Source of the DNA: Trebouxia sp. TZW2008
Taxonomy: Eukaryota > Chlorophyta > Trebouxiophyceae > Trebouxiales > Trebouxiaceae
Reading direction: 5' to 3'
Assembly (NCBI GenBank): GCA_002118135.1
Contig: BDIU01000286.1
Coordinates: forward strand, 1-64,000
Length of the DNA: 64,000 bases
Part shown: piece by piece, positions 11,401 through 23,339 of the stretch
Layout: each line of letters begins with the position of its first letter
Position numbering within the stretch: the stretch's first letter is position 1
Notes under the pieces: model-generated
The model's input: the letters and a program-made list of their open reading frames with translations, nothing else
Told to the model about the DNA's origin: nothing
The model's database searches: none
Translations under genes and position numbers: made by a program

Positions 11401-14400
11401 CAGCAATAAGTGATTGCATGACCTTTGCGGCTGCGGAATGGAGTAGGCCACACTGATGTTGCTCTTCCTGTTCAAGGCCTGTACAGAGTGATCGCAGCTG
11501 GACATGATGGGCATGTAAGTTCCTGACTACTTGCCTGGCTGGCTGAAAGCATCAACCGATTGCATTAATTTCGAGACAGGCTGTGGAATTGATTGGGCCT
11601 CACTGCTGTTGCTCTACCTGCTAAGAGCCCTTACATTGTCATTGCTACTGGACAGGATGGGCATATAAGTTGCTGGCTGCTTGTCTGGCTGACTGACACC
11701 AACAAACGCTTGCATACGCTTTGAGGCAATTGGCGCTGGTTCTTGCAGTCACGTTTGGGCAGCCCAGTCATGTGCACTTGTGTTCAGCTGCCGTCTGTGT
11801 CTCAGAAGTCAGTGTGGGGTCTGGATGAATCAGAGATGCAAACAAAACTGAGGCTGGAGTGCTGACAAGCAGGGGTTGTTTGTGCTGACCAAATGCTAAA
11901 GTCAAGACTGCACATCACTGCCACGCAATGCCTCTGCGTGACAATAGAGCAGTGTTGGGCAGTATCACTTCATGCATCTGATCAGCAATCTGCTTTAAGC
12001 TCATACATTTTTGCATCTGGCAGCATCACAGTTTTGATCCTGGCAGCACATCAAGTCAGTTCTGCAATTGCCTTCCTTACAAGCATACATCTGTACAAAG
12101 GCTGCTGCACTCAAGACGCGGCACAAGCTTGTTTTCTTAAGCGTGCAGTGTGCAGTGTTCCACGAGCCTGAGCCAAAAGCAAAGCTAGAGTCATTTGCAG
12201 CACCCCTGTGAGCATTGCTTGCCTTGTCAACTACAGACAGACTTGGGCCGTACACACTTAGCACTTCTCTTTGTAAGCTCACCTCTTTGTAGTTTGTCAT
12301 CATTGTCATTTTCACTTTCACTTTCACAAATGGTTTTGGTTGTTCTGTTTTTAGAATTGTTGGATGATGATGAAGAAGATGCTGACGATGACAGTGATGT
12401 TCATCGTGTTTGTATCAAGATTGTCATCGCTGCCAGTGTTGCCGCCATCACTGTTATGATGGTCACTGTGAGTACCGTTGTATTTGTGTCAGCGCCAGCA
12501 TTATCATTGTATCACTGCAGGTGTATTTGTGGGATCAGCGAGGTGGGTCAGCCCCCCGCACCAAGCTTGGGACCGGCTCAGGCTTCAGCATGAATACCCT
12601 GCAACTCTCTGATGATGCCAACTTGCTGCTGGTCGGCACACAGACTGGTGACGTGAGCAACCCCCCTCAGCACTGTGTTGCATACTGTGTGTGGGTACTG
12701 TGGCATGTGGAGTCTCTGCCTCAAGGTGACGTGTATTGGATCCTTAAAACAGCAAAGCAGCAGCACAAGCAGCTGTTTGGAAGAAGCTGCAAAAGCTTCG
12801 AGATTCTGAAGACTGTAGGGCAATGGTGCTTGTGTCGGGCCTGTTAGTAATGTTGATGCAGCACTGTACCCTGCTGGAAATCCCTCTGCACTGAGCGGCA
12901 TCCTGAATATGATCTTGCTGTTTGGGTGATTGGGTGTGATCTGAGACGGGCCACAGCTGCAGCCCACAGCTTGGGTAGCCAGGGACTGCATACAAGCTGT
13001 GGGCTGTGAGGCCAATTAGAACTGCTCCTGCGGCAAGCCCTGCTGCAGCTGCTTGGACACTGCTCTGCATAATACAGGTCATTGGCTACGACATGGAAGC
13101 CCGTCCGCAGTTGCCTTAATCTGCTCTTCATGTCACATGACCTGAGATGGGGCACTGCAGCACCCTAAAGCTCGCGTAGCCCTTACTTGCCCTTTTTGTA
13201 CCTGTCTGACTGTCTCTCTTGGCTTCTCAGGTCATTGGCTATGATCTGAGAGGAGGCACTGCAGCAGCCCACAGCTTAGGGAGTCAAGGGCCGCATCCTG
13301 CCCTGTTAGAAGTGCCCCTGCAAAGAGCCCTGCTGCAGCTGCCAGAGCTGGCACAGCAGACCAGCGTACAGCGCAGCCCTGTGCATTCCATCAATCTAGA
13401 TCCTGTCGACCCTAATAGACTTGCTTTCAATCTCGCTTCTGGCTGGTCAGGTTGGTCACTGCCTCAACTTTCTGATCCACTCAGAACCTTGTTGCCGTGT
13501 TGCCTTGTTGTTAGCCACCAGACCCATGTGCAGCGCAGCCCTAGGCACTCCATCAACTTGGACCCTGTGGACCCCAATAGACTTGCCTTCAATCTGGCTT
13601 CTGCCTGGTCAGGTCAGTCATGGATGTATCACCCTGCAATGTGTCTGAAGAGTGGATTACTGTGAGAGGCCGCGCTGTCATTTCCACTTGTCCTTTTTGC
13701 CAGCAGCGCTGCAGCCCTGTGCATTCTATCATACTGGACCCTGTGAACCCTAACAGGCTTGCTTTTAACCTGGCTTCTGGCTGGTCAAGTCAGTCTTTGT
13801 GCCAACTTCCTGTGCTGCCAAAAAAAGGCAAGGGTCCCTTCTCTTGGGTTGCGGTTTTGTGATGCTGTGAAGTCTGCAATGAAAAAGCTCTGTGCACTCC
13901 ATCAATTTGGACCCTGTATACCCCAACAGGCTTGCCTTGAACTTGGCTTCTGGCTAGTCAGGTCAGTCGCTGCCCTACTTAGCACTTAGACCTTGCTTTA
14001 GGCGCCTTACTCTGCAAGATGCTCCTAGGGCACCACCCAATCAATCCTTTCGCTCCTATGCAGTTTGCAGCATGGGATAGCAGCATTGCTCCAAGCACTG
14101 CAGATTGCCTGCTGTGGCTGCAACCTTTTTGATCGAAAATATTGTATTTCCAAGTACAGTATTAAGATTGGAAAAGATCAGATTTGGTTTGATTGCTTCT
14201 TTTAAGTATGTGACAAAATCATGATTAGCCTGCAATGTTCCACATGCTTTCCAGGCCACAGCACAGCAAGACAGCCCTGTGAACCCTCACAAGCTTGTCT
14301 TAAATCTGGCTTCTGGCTGGCCAGGTCAGACCCGCCTGTCAGTTCCTGCACACCTGGTGCAGTTATCACAGCATTGTCCCTACCTGATGACAAGAGGCTA

Positions 14401-16096
14401 CCGTCTACACATGAGCACGACATGCGCAGCAAGAAAGCTGTCTGACCATGATTCTGTCGATAGTGTCTGATATCAGTGCGTCCTCTCGTATCAGGCCTGG
14501 GCTGCGTTTCTGGCCTCAGTCAATGCCTCAGACTCATGCACTGCATTACCTTGGTGTTTAACACGTTGCATTGTCTGATCTGCACTGTTGGGGTCTAGTT
14601 GAGTTGCTGGCCTGGAGGCTGCTCAGCTGCAGCATCATGCTTTTGTCATGCTGTCAGAGTGCAGCATGAAAGGAGCATGATGTTGCGTACTGAAAGCCGT
14701 TCTTGCTTGAGGGCCATGATCTGGCTGATGGGTTGTCAGGGCAAAAACAGGCTGTTGAATTGCGTCTGCCATCAGCAAATTCATCAGGCTGCAGCTTTGT
14801 TCTCGCCTGATAGGAAGGATAGAAAGAGAACAGAACTAGAGATGAGCGAGTCAAATGACAATCACAGCGTGAGTTATCCTGAAAGCCTCAACTCTCTTGA
14901 TACCGCAATGCACAGGTGTTCTGGATTTGGCCAAGCAGGCAGTGACACATCTGCCTTCTTCCCCATCAACAGATCCAGAAGACAGTGCCCACTATGTCCC
15001 AACTGCTGCCAAAACTGCAACTGCGAAACTGCAGCTGCAGAATTACAACTGCAAACCTGTAACTGCAAAAGTGCAACTGCAATGCGCAGGTGTTCTGGAC
15101 TTGGCTAAGCAGGCAGTGACGCATCTGCACTGTCCCGCACCAGCAGATCCAGAAGCCAGTGCCCAGTATGTTGCATTTGCTAGGTCTGCTGTCAAAAATG
15201 CAACTGCGAAATTGCAGCTGCAAAACTACAACTGCCCCGTAACTGCCAAATTGCAACTGTAATGCGCAGGTGTTCTGAACTTGGCTGAGCAGGCAGTGAC
15301 ACATCTGCACTGTCCCCCACCAGCAGATCCAGAAGCCAGTGCCCAGTATGTTGCATTTGCTAAGTCTGCTGTCAAAACTCTGCCTGCTGCTCTTGAACTT
15401 CTGACAGCACTGCAAACATCAATGCGCAGGTATTTTGGACTTGATTAAGCCGACAGTGACCCATCTGCACTGTGTGCCTCCTCCCGTTCAGAGCACAACT
15501 GCAATGCGCAGGTGTTCTGGATTTGGCCAAGCAGGCAGTGACCCATCTGCACTGCCCTCCACCAGCAGACCCAGAAGCCAATGCTCAGTATGTGCCATTT
15601 GCTAGGTCTGCTGTGGAAAGGCAGCAGACATGCTGGACCAGCACTGGCACCAGCTTCTGTGTTGGGCAAGCTGCTGGAACTGGCTTGCATGTTGTGGACT
15701 TTCATCCAAGTCTTCACTCACCGTGTCATACAGGTACAAGGTTTTTTCTTGTGTAACGGTTGCATTTGTTTGCAATAAATTTTCTGAACGCTGTCTTGAC
15801 ATGGAAGAATTCCTGCAGTCAGAGTGCAGTGTCCTTACAACTAGAATGTCCACTGACTCGTATGTAGCTGATGAAATTGTCACATTCAACAAAATACCTT
15901 GGCTGCAGGTTGTGCAACACTGTCAACATCTGAGAAGCATGCTGAGAAATGGCAGACATCCACACTGCAATCTGCAGTCACCATACCAACAACTTCTCCA
16001 GTCACGTCAGCGACTGTGCATCCATACAGTGATGAGATTGTCGTTGGGACTGAGCAAGGCGCACTGCTGCTGTTAGCTGCAACAGGCCACAGCTGA
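8462..16096 (+). CDS. WD40-repeat (transducin-like) protein with echo-filled introns
   Basis: Nine exons join in phase to 478 aa: 8462-8583, 8652-8739, 9544-9788, 10707-10806, 11253-11372, 12521-12652, 13231-13450, 15512-15733 and 15909-16096. WD-type strands are visible: HGDLILSASASGKVALHDF, RARWHPTNGNLFATVACSDR, SVWLYDAE, PYGVIATGHDGHVYLWDQRG, LLLVGTQTGDVIGYDLRGG, GTGLHVVDFHPS and VHPYSDEIVVGTEQGALLL. Together these suggest one seven-bladed propeller. Such proteins scaffold complexes, many of them as CUL4-DDB1 receptors, but no particular orthologue was recognised. About 1.4 kb of coding sequence is spread over 7.6 kb because the introns hold many decayed copies of the exon edges. The frame was kept by choosing the only copy of each exon that is complete and in phase. 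Confidence 0.82.
9082..9543 (+). repeat. Three upstream echoes of the 5' part of WD40 exon 3
   Basis: Copies begin near 9084, 9241 and 9394, and the working exon begins at 9544, giving a period of about 150-157 bases. All share an AG acceptor followed by sequence like 'gtggcNggtcatcctcagtc' and 'ccagacaacag'. Only the last copy continues into the WD strand VSVQLDTHGDLIL. Confidence 0.85.
9840..10447 (+). repeat. Downstream echoes of the 3' (donor) part of WD40 exon 3
   Basis: The donor end of exon 3 ('gcacgactttgccatcttc' up to 'aacgccat' before GTGAGC) recurs at about 9880-9940, 9980-10027, 10053-10099, 10121-10182, 10218-10268, 10295-10340 and 10361-10421. Most copies keep a GTAAGN-like donor after 'caatgccat' or 'caatggcat'. 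A higher-order unit of about 240 bases (9970-10208) is repeated almost unchanged at 10210-10447. Confidence 0.85.
11425..11665 (+). repeat. Two downstream echoes of WD40 exon 5
   Basis: The 3' part of exon 5 (11290-11372) recurs at about 11433-11515 and 11580-11665. Each ends in 'tggacaNgatgggcat' followed by GTAAGTTCC or ATAAGTTGC. The first echo is still open in the exon frame, ending IAAGHDGH. The second has a stop (TGG AAT TGA) and a mutated donor. Confidence 0.85.
12920..13190 (+). repeat. Two upstream echoes of the 5' part of WD40 exon 7
   Basis: Sequence like the start of exon 7 at 13231 (gtcattggctatgatctgag) appears near 12928 and at 13078. The first copy keeps the AHSLGSQG-like segment but is interrupted by stops. 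The second is short and frameshifted. Confidence 0.7.
13525..14330 (+). repeat. Four downstream echoes of the 3' part of WD40 exon 7
   Basis: The exon end encoding DPNRLAFNLASGWSG (13372-13450) recurs near 13527-13612, 13704-13788, 13880-13960 and 14260-14324, each followed by a GTCAGNC donor-like site. Copy 2 is open. Copy 3 has lost the CAG donor context (TCAA before GT). Copy 4 has W changed to TAG. Copy 5 is the most diverged. Decay generally increases with distance from the working exon. Confidence 0.88.
14905..15480 (+). repeat. Four upstream echoes of WD40 exon 8 with an AACTGCA minisatellite
   Basis: The acceptor and 5' part of exon 8 ('gcaggtgttctggatttggc') recurs at about 14914, 15089, 15269 and 15429 before the working copy at 15512. 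Copies 2 and 3 reach the ADPEASAQY segment. Between copies, at about 15010-15085 and 15195-15260, there is a degenerate array of aactgca/aattgca words. Confidence 0.87.
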
Positions 16097-17413
16097 CTGC
16101 CGACTCAGGCAGCAGTGGCTTAACTATGCTTCGTTGAGTTTCACAGCTGACTGTTGCAGTGGCCTGCTGGTTGCAACATGACTCCTGTTTTAGAAAGCCT
16201 TGCCTGAAGCGCTGACTGCAACACTGGGCTCCTGCCTGCAAGACCAGGCAGCAGTGGCTTGTCTGTGGCTCTTGAATTTAGCAACAGCTGACTGTTACAC
16301 TGGCTGCTGACTGCAACACCCAGGCAGCAATGCCAGACTCGCTGACGGCAACATTGCATTGATTATTGCAAGCAGGCAGCAGTGTTATGAGGCATGCAAA
16401 GCTGTCCAAAATGCTCCATGACAAGTGTAAGCTGTAACAAGCTGTCTTCTTTGCCTTGCGTAGATTTATCTGAAGTGTGTGTACTGGCGCGATTTGATAG
16501 TTTGGCGTCAAGAGATGTGTCAAACGCTGGCTTTTATGGCCATGGCCCAATCCTGGTTTGGTGTTTTTCTTGGCTCACAACGTGTCAGGTTTTACTTGTT
16601 AGAGCTCGTGACCAGCTCTGTCTGTCTTTACATGTGATCATCAGCAGTCAATTGTATTATAGAAGACATGGAGTGCATGACTTGAGTGCCAATGCATTGT
16701 ACAGCTCACAACATGAGCGACTCTAGTGTAGTTTAGCGGTTACTGTGATTTTGTGGTCGTTGACAGGCAGTCAGCAAATCTAATTCAGCCCTTGATCTGG
16801 ATCTCGTTGATTGCAGATGTGCTAGTACTTATGCATGACCAGTGGGCGTTTGGTGACAATTGCGAGAAAATCTCGACCCAGAGCCGAAATGGCCAGATGC
16901 ACTCAGGCATCACACAAGGAGCAAGCTTTGCCGCAGCGCTGGCCTGATCAAAGTCGCTCCAATATATAACCGCTGATCAGGCATCTTGCAATTGCACACC
17001 ATGCTTGCCAGTGTGCATTGAGTCTAGACTCTCCGCCAGGTTAAGGTCTACTATGTAAAGAACCCAGCCACTTGAGCTGACACAACGTTTCATCTCATGC
17101 TGAGCAAATAACCCACATGCTATCAAATGCTGAAATACCTCACCAGGCATGATAGCACATAGACCATTATGCTAACACACCAGCTGCAGATGGTCAGAGA
17201 CGTGCTGAAGATGCAGACCACACCACTGAAGTATGCCCTGAAGCTCTGCTTATCATCAAAATCAAAACCAAAAACTCATGCTGCAGGGGACTAGCCTAGT
17301 AGGGCTGGTAAGCAGCATAGCAAAACTGCACAACTACGTACCAAGACTTGAAAGTGGCACACCCACGCAGCTGTGATAAGCAGATTAAGTCGTGTTGTTA
17401 GGCGGTGCAGGTC
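16097..17413. other. Convergent intergenic region with short CAGGCAGCAGTGG-type repeats
   Basis: The WD40 and carrier genes converge here. From 16090 to 16385 the words 'aggcagcagtggctt' and 'agctgactgt' recur three or four times, some in inverted relation. No gene was recognised. The remainder shows nothing distinctive. Confidence 0.55.
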
Positions 17414-20400
17414 TCAACCACCAACTTCAGATACAGCAGCTTGTTGTTTGGCTTCTTTATCACGCTGGCGAGCTCCAGCTTCTCTAAGCAGCCTTGCAAA
17501 TAACTCAAAGCTGGTAAATGTGATAGCGGCTGCTGGCACAGTTCTGAACATGTTGGTGGCCCAGCCCTTGTAGAAGCCCAACAGCCCTTCAGCCTGGTAG
17601 ACTTCCTTGCAGATGAGGCCAAAACCGTCAAAAGGCCCGAGCCCTCTCACATGCATCTGTGACCGCACCACTTCATGAGGGTAAGTGATACTGGAAGCAA
17701 TGGCCTGCAAGACACAGCCAGAGTCAGTGCAAGCTCCTAGAAGCGACAGATTTTGCAATTCAAAATGGGCTTCATTGGGCAGCTAAACTGCAGCAACCCA
17801 CAGAAACAAGAGACTGGCAAGTCATTGGATGTGTAAATGCATGTGTAAATGCAGCCTGTCAAGAGCTGCCATTGCAGCACAGGAGTGCCGCATGAGGATG
17901 AGCATACCACAACATTACGCCAGAAGCATGCCTCTGCTCAGTGCTGCGCATAATTTTTTATATTCCACTGTACGAAGCAATGATGTGGCTGTGGTCAGCG
18001 TGTTGCCTCTGCTGACTTGTTAGAGCAACTTTCATGCAGCAGCCACACCACAATAACCTTGACCCTGCTGCCACAAGCTTGTAGATTGCAAAGTCAAGGC
18101 AGTGTGGCATGGCTGCAACTGCATGAATTACATCTCACAATACATGCAGCTGCTAGGGGGCGAAATCGGTGCAGCCGCCCTGTGACTGATGCCTCATGCT
18201 GACACAGCCATTTGAAAACGTGATCACACCCTCATGCTATGGCTCACACACCAGCCAGAGATGAGTTCTGGTGGTCAGGCCGAAGCAAATATGCATCAGC
18301 TGCTGACGTTGCAACTGACACAGAAGGCAGCCCTCTAGATCCAAGCTGAGGCACACAATTCACATGACGTGGTCATGCTGGGCCTGATGCATGCAGAGGT
18401 CTGCAGGAAGGGGTGGCTGGGTGGGGAGGTACGGGCATATGACGGAACTGATGAATGAAGAGGTGTCTGTGCAGGAAAGGTGAGGGGAAAGGGAGGGGGT
18501 GCACAAGCTCAAGTGGGCTGGGGGTCACCGTGGCAGCAGAAGCGCACACAGCGACCTGGTAGGCGGGTAGCCGCTCTGGCTTGAAGCCATTCACCTTTGA
18601 GGTACTGCTCGCCAAGATTAGGTCCGCCGTCGAGAGCCGGTCGGCCTGCACCTTCTCGCCCCGTTCCCGCTGTCGCCGTTCGGACAGCCACCGCTTGAAG
18701 AATTCATACACTGGGAACTGGATGGCAACGTGCGATAGTCCAATAGCTGAGGCGCCCATCCCACTGCAGGAACCACACCACAAATCAAACTCTACCACAG
18801 ACAGATTTTGTGGTGCCAAGCAACACAGATCGAAGTAAACAGCATGTTGCACTTGTCTCAATATGGTCATTGTTATAGCGTTATGCTGCCATGCTATGAT
18901 GTGCTGCACTGCTGGGAGTCAAGATGACAGCCGATGCTGTATAGGTCAAGCATGTCACTCATGAGTGGTGCTTGACAGAAGAAAGGCTCAGTTGTCCAAT
19001 CAGCATACTGTATGAAATGCTAAAGCGTCTTAGTCTGACGACAAAAGTCCATGCAACACAGCTGTGCTACAGCAGACCTTGCATCAGTCCAGGAAGCTTC
19101 CTGTACTTGACACCTTGCATTGCAGTGCGGGTGTCACAACCTTGAAAGCCTAACATATTAGTACAACTGCCACATTCAAGACCGTATGGTCTGACACCAG
19201 CCATCTTGAATTAGACGTTTGAGCTAGTACAATGGGCTTGAAGCTGTTGACATGCGCACTGTAGCATCACTCAAGAGTCAGCACAATTGAATGTAATATA
19301 TGCTTGGTCCTAGTTGCCTTCCAGGAACAAGCCACTACCATGAAGTGTGCACTTTTACACCTTGGAATGCAGCAGTAAACACACTGCAAGAATTGCATGA
19401 CAGGACTGCATATGTTCAAGCTGCTTGTGTGAAGCTGTTCAGGTCAAGAATGCTAGCAAAGCATTACCATGCTAGACTTTGACAAATGCACCATAAAATT
19501 TGACCTCGATATTTTGACAGCATCTCAAGCTAGGTAATAGTTGCTTTTGAAATGAAGCAACATGCCAAACTTGCACTCAAGCCACCGCAAAAACTGGACA
19601 AGCCTTCAATCAAGGTCGTAACATGCACATGTTGCAATGCCAGTGGCAATGCTGCTGCTGATGGACTTACATAGTATTTTGATCTGCTTCTTGGGAAAAG
19701 CGCGGGGGGACAAGATGAATGAATGGAGCACCTTCCCTTGCCGCATCTTTGAGTAAAGAGTGCGTGGGCCCTTTTGGCAACAACAGCCAGCAACCCAGTC
19801 AAGCTGTGTTAAGAATGCAGCTCAGCCAGCGTTTTAACACGAGAGGCACCAAGCTGGAATGCTTTTTGCATAAATTTTTGCCCCAAGTTATGTAACGAGT
19901 TTGATTCACAACAGCATTTTCACCACAGAACTTTGGCAAAAGGCAAGATGTTCATGCAGTGCAGCATTGCAGCCAGAAAGCCACTTCACCCTATTCCAAC
20001 ACAGAGGGCGTGCTGAGCCATCTGCTCACTTCAGCTTTGATCTTATTGCAGATGTGTTGGGAGGAACATGGCATGGATTTAACTCACTTTTTTGCTCAAA
20101 CAGTGGCTTGCTCTTTGTTCAATGGGGTGCAATGGGCTCAGCCCCAATATTGAACGCTCCATGGACATCAGCACAGCGAGGGAGCTTTAGAGGCATCATT
20201 TCGGGTTGGGCCTGGGTGCTGTGCAAGCTGCAATGCTTTACTGCATGGACATGTTGCCTTGCCCCAAACTTCTGTGACAAGCTTGATACACAACAATGCT
20301 CACCAAAAAACTTTGGTTCAAGGCGTGATGTGCACGCAGTGCAGCATTGCAGCCAAAGAGTCAATTTCACTAACTCGAACACATACGGCTTCCTGAGCTA

Positions 20401-23339
20401 TCTGCTCACTTGAGCTTCAATTTTGTTGCAAACGTGTTGGGAAATACATAGCAGGAAATCAACTCACAATTCTGCTCACACAGTGACTGTGTTGTTCTTT
20501 GTGAAATGGGTGCAATGGGCTCAGTCCCAATGTTGACTGCTCTGTGGACATCAGCACAGCAATAGCACAAGAGGCATGTTTTTGGGTTGGGCCTGGGTGC
20601 TGTCCAAGCTGCAATACTTCACTGCATGGACATATTGCCTTGCCCCAAAACTTCTGCTGTGAATTTGGGACACAACAACACTCACCAACACAGGCTTGGT
20701 TCAAGGCGAGATGTGCACGCAGTGCAGCGTTGCAGCCAGAGAGTCAATTTCACAGACTCAAATACAAAGGGCTTCCTGAGCTATCTGCTCACTTGAGCTT
20801 CAAATTTGTTGCAGATGTGTTGAAATATATCTCGCATGGAATCAACTCACAATGTTGCTCACACAGTGACTGTGTTTGTTGCCCCATGCACGTCAGCACA
20901 GTGAGAGAGCATAAGAGGCATCAATTTGGGCTGGGCCTGGATGCTGCTCAAGCTGCAATGCTACACTGCATGGACATATCGCCTTGACCCAAACTTCTGT
21001 GGTGAGTTCAGAAGACAACAACGCTCACCAAGAAAGACTTGGTACAAGGCAAGATGTTCACGCAGTGCAGCATTGCAGATAGAGGGCCAACTCCACCTAA
21101 TCCAGCCTGTTTCAGCGCCTTGCGTTTGAAATGCAATCCAAACACAATGTGATTTTCTGAGCTCTTTGCCAAAGTGAGCTTGGACATTGTTGTAGACCTG
21201 TTGGGACATACAGGGCGTGGAGTCAAGTCACCTTTCTGCTCAAAGAGTGGAAGTATCGCCCATAGCGGCATGAGGTACAACGAGTTCAGGCCTAATGTTG
21301 TTTGCCCTGGGCACATCAGCACAGCAAGGGAGCGACCTACACAATCTAGCCCAGGCCATCCTGCCTGGCAATGATAGCAAGGCAGCGAACTTTTGCAACT
21401 CTTACCTAAATAATCAAGCATGCATTCCTGGTTGCCCCCTGGAGTCAAGGCAATGGTGCAGTCACAGTATATCTTGTCATAACTTTCCTGTGCTTTGGAC
21501 AGTTCTCTTGAAACGCTCTGATTTGGCTGAAAGCTTGCCGCAATTACTTATACAATTTGCCTGCGCCTTCCTGCTGAGCCAAGGTGACAAGCAGGGCTCT
21601 ACATCTGAGGACTGCATGATGTGCGCAACTTTGTGGGGGATGCAGGGCAACATTTGTGGGTCACAGTAGAAATGTATTGACATTGAGGCTAATTTATCTG
21701 GTTGGCTTCCTCGCCAGGGGACGTGGGGGTTGTGATGCTCTGCTGTCAAGGCAGTTGCCTTCCTGCTTAGCCAAGGCAAGGCAGCAAAAGGTGCTGTTCT
21801 TGCTATACCATCTGTTCCCGCCTTCCTGCTGTTGTAGCAGTAGTGGCAAACAGGGTTACATTGATCACCTACAGGACCTGCCCAATCTTTCCTGCACGGC
21901 CATGGTAGCAAGGTAGTGACAGATGTGGCTGTTCTTCCTGTATGATCCGCCCCCACTGTAGAGACAGTCATGCAAGATATGGCTTTAGCGCTTACCTGTA
22001 CAATCGGCCCACACCTTCCTGCTTGGCCATGGTAGCAAGGCAGTGGAAGGTGTTGCGGTACAGCGGCCGCCCAGCTGGTCTGTTGCCCATGTGCTGGACC
22101 TGCAGTCGCGTCTTGGCTACCCACAGAGGATTTGTCACTGCTAAGGTTGCTGCACCTGTGTACAGGCAAACAGACAACTTTGTGATATGTCTCAACAGGA
22201 ACGTCCTGCGGTGCGCTTTTGTTGCGGGAATGGTCACATGGGCTTCCATGGGTCAACTACAATGTATGGGCAGATTAGCAATTGGTACGTGAAGACATAG
22301 GCTTTCAAGGTGCAAGTCTTGATGCATGGACCAGAGTGCTATGGCTGAAACTGGTGATGCAATGCCAGAGGAGAATACCTGCTCCAACAGCAGAAATCAT
22401 GTGCTGCAGAGGCTGCGGAATGCCTTGCCGCTTTTTCATCTGCTTCTTCAAATTCTCATAGGTTGTGAAGTAGACCTGCGCAATACAACAGCTTGCTTGG
22501 CAAGTGCTGAATTCCCAGTCACGCAGCAATGGCCATTGAAGCAGTCAGTGCAGTGCAGCTGCATACAGATGCAACACTGAAGGCAGCACATGCACTGCAG
22601 CAGGCAGATGACTGATCAGGGCACACATTAATGACAACTGCTAGAACAGGTGCACCATGCAGCAGGACTTATGTTACACACACAGATTGCAACTGTGTCA
22701 ACAGGTGCAACAGTTGTTGCTATTGACATGCAGCAGGCTTGCAAATTCGCTGATGCATGGTGTACTGACCGCCCAATTTGGAAGCAGTGCTACAAACTGA
22801 GGTCCCAAGCCTCTGTAAAGCCCTCTGAAACCCTCCTCTGCCACAATTTGCTTGAGGCCGCCTGCAAAACAAAGGCATATCTAAGCAGCTGTCAGCACCT
22901 TCTGCAACATGTGCTGTGGGTGTGCACCAATGCAGCTGTCTTTTCGAGCGTGTAGCATGTATTGCGAAGTGCAGGGAATCAAGCAACATGCATACCATAG
23001 ATGTGAATGCCGCCTGTGTACTTTGCTGCTTGACCTCTTGCTTGTGTCTGCAACCGAGTCTTCAACACCTCAAGAGGGCTGACAAAAACTGCTGTTGTCC
23101 CACCTGCACACCAGCGAAAAGGTAAGAACTGTGCATCCAGTTCTGCAACAACCACCCACACATGACATCTTGCCTGCAGCCCCTCCAGCAAAAGCGTCTA
23201 CAATGTGCGGGTTGTCAAGGTATATGCCCTGCACACAGGACAACAGCTGCTTCTTGAGCAGTGGTTTTGCAAAAGATTTCACGTGCATCCGGTCTGACAG
23301 GGACAAGCAAAAGCTTGGGCATCTTCTTCGAAACGTCAT
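17414..23339 (-). CDS. Mitochondrial carrier, NAD+ transporter (NDT)/folate carrier subfamily
   Basis: Seven exons (23339-23174, 23103-22996, 22861-22770, 22475-22379, 22155-21996, 18763-18595, 17704-17414) splice in phase to 360 aa, typical for SLC25 proteins with an N-terminal extension. The three signature repeats are SPLEVLKTRLQ, NPLWVAKTRLQ and YPHEVVRSQM. The Trp in the second is characteristic of the NAD+/pyrimidine/folate branch. ISHVAIQF-like (GLSHVAIQFPVYEFFKRWL) and GLYRGLGPQFVALLPNWAVY segments match plant NDT1/NDT2 best. The family exchanges nucleotides such as NAD+ across organelle inner membranes; substrate and membrane are inferred, not shown. Intron 1 starts with GC. The 3.2-kb intron 5 contains a tandem array and exon echoes. 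The start ATG at 23339 is the first in frame; 23285 is an alternative. Confidence 0.88.
19910..21130. repeat. Diverged tandem array of roughly 340-390-base units in carrier intron 5
   Basis: About four units start near 19915, 20295, 20680 and 21015. Each carries 'caagatgttcatgcagtgcagc' or a variant, then 'ttgcagNNagag', 'cacttNagcttNNattttgttgcaNangtgttg' and 'aactcac'. No exon of the carrier is obviously copied here, so the origin of this array differs from, or is older than, the edge echoes. Confidence 0.75.
21340..21960 (-). repeat. Downstream echoes of the donor part of carrier exon 5
   Basis: Variants of the plus-strand sequence 'ccttcctgcttggccatggtagcaaggcagtgg' (exon 5 near 22010-22045) occur near 21350, 21560, 21760 and 21890. 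The one at 21890-21915 is the clearest ('tttcctgcacggccatggtagcaag'). In transcription order they lie downstream of the working donor at 21996. Confidence 0.7.

Noticed and set aside
14905..15480. CRISPR-like appearance of regularly spaced repeats
   Set aside because: Repeats are exon-edge copies with splice sites in a eukaryotic intron. Spacers are intron copies, and no cas genes are present.
19901..20413. 170-codon plus-strand frame in the carrier intron
   Set aside because: It spans the tandem array, shows no domain, and similar but broken frames recur in each unit. Treated as repeat sequence.
21477..22256. 259-codon minus-strand frame near carrier exon 5
   Set aside because: Wrong frame for the carrier. 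The correct frame at 22155-21996 carries NPLWVAKTRLQ and splices in phase.
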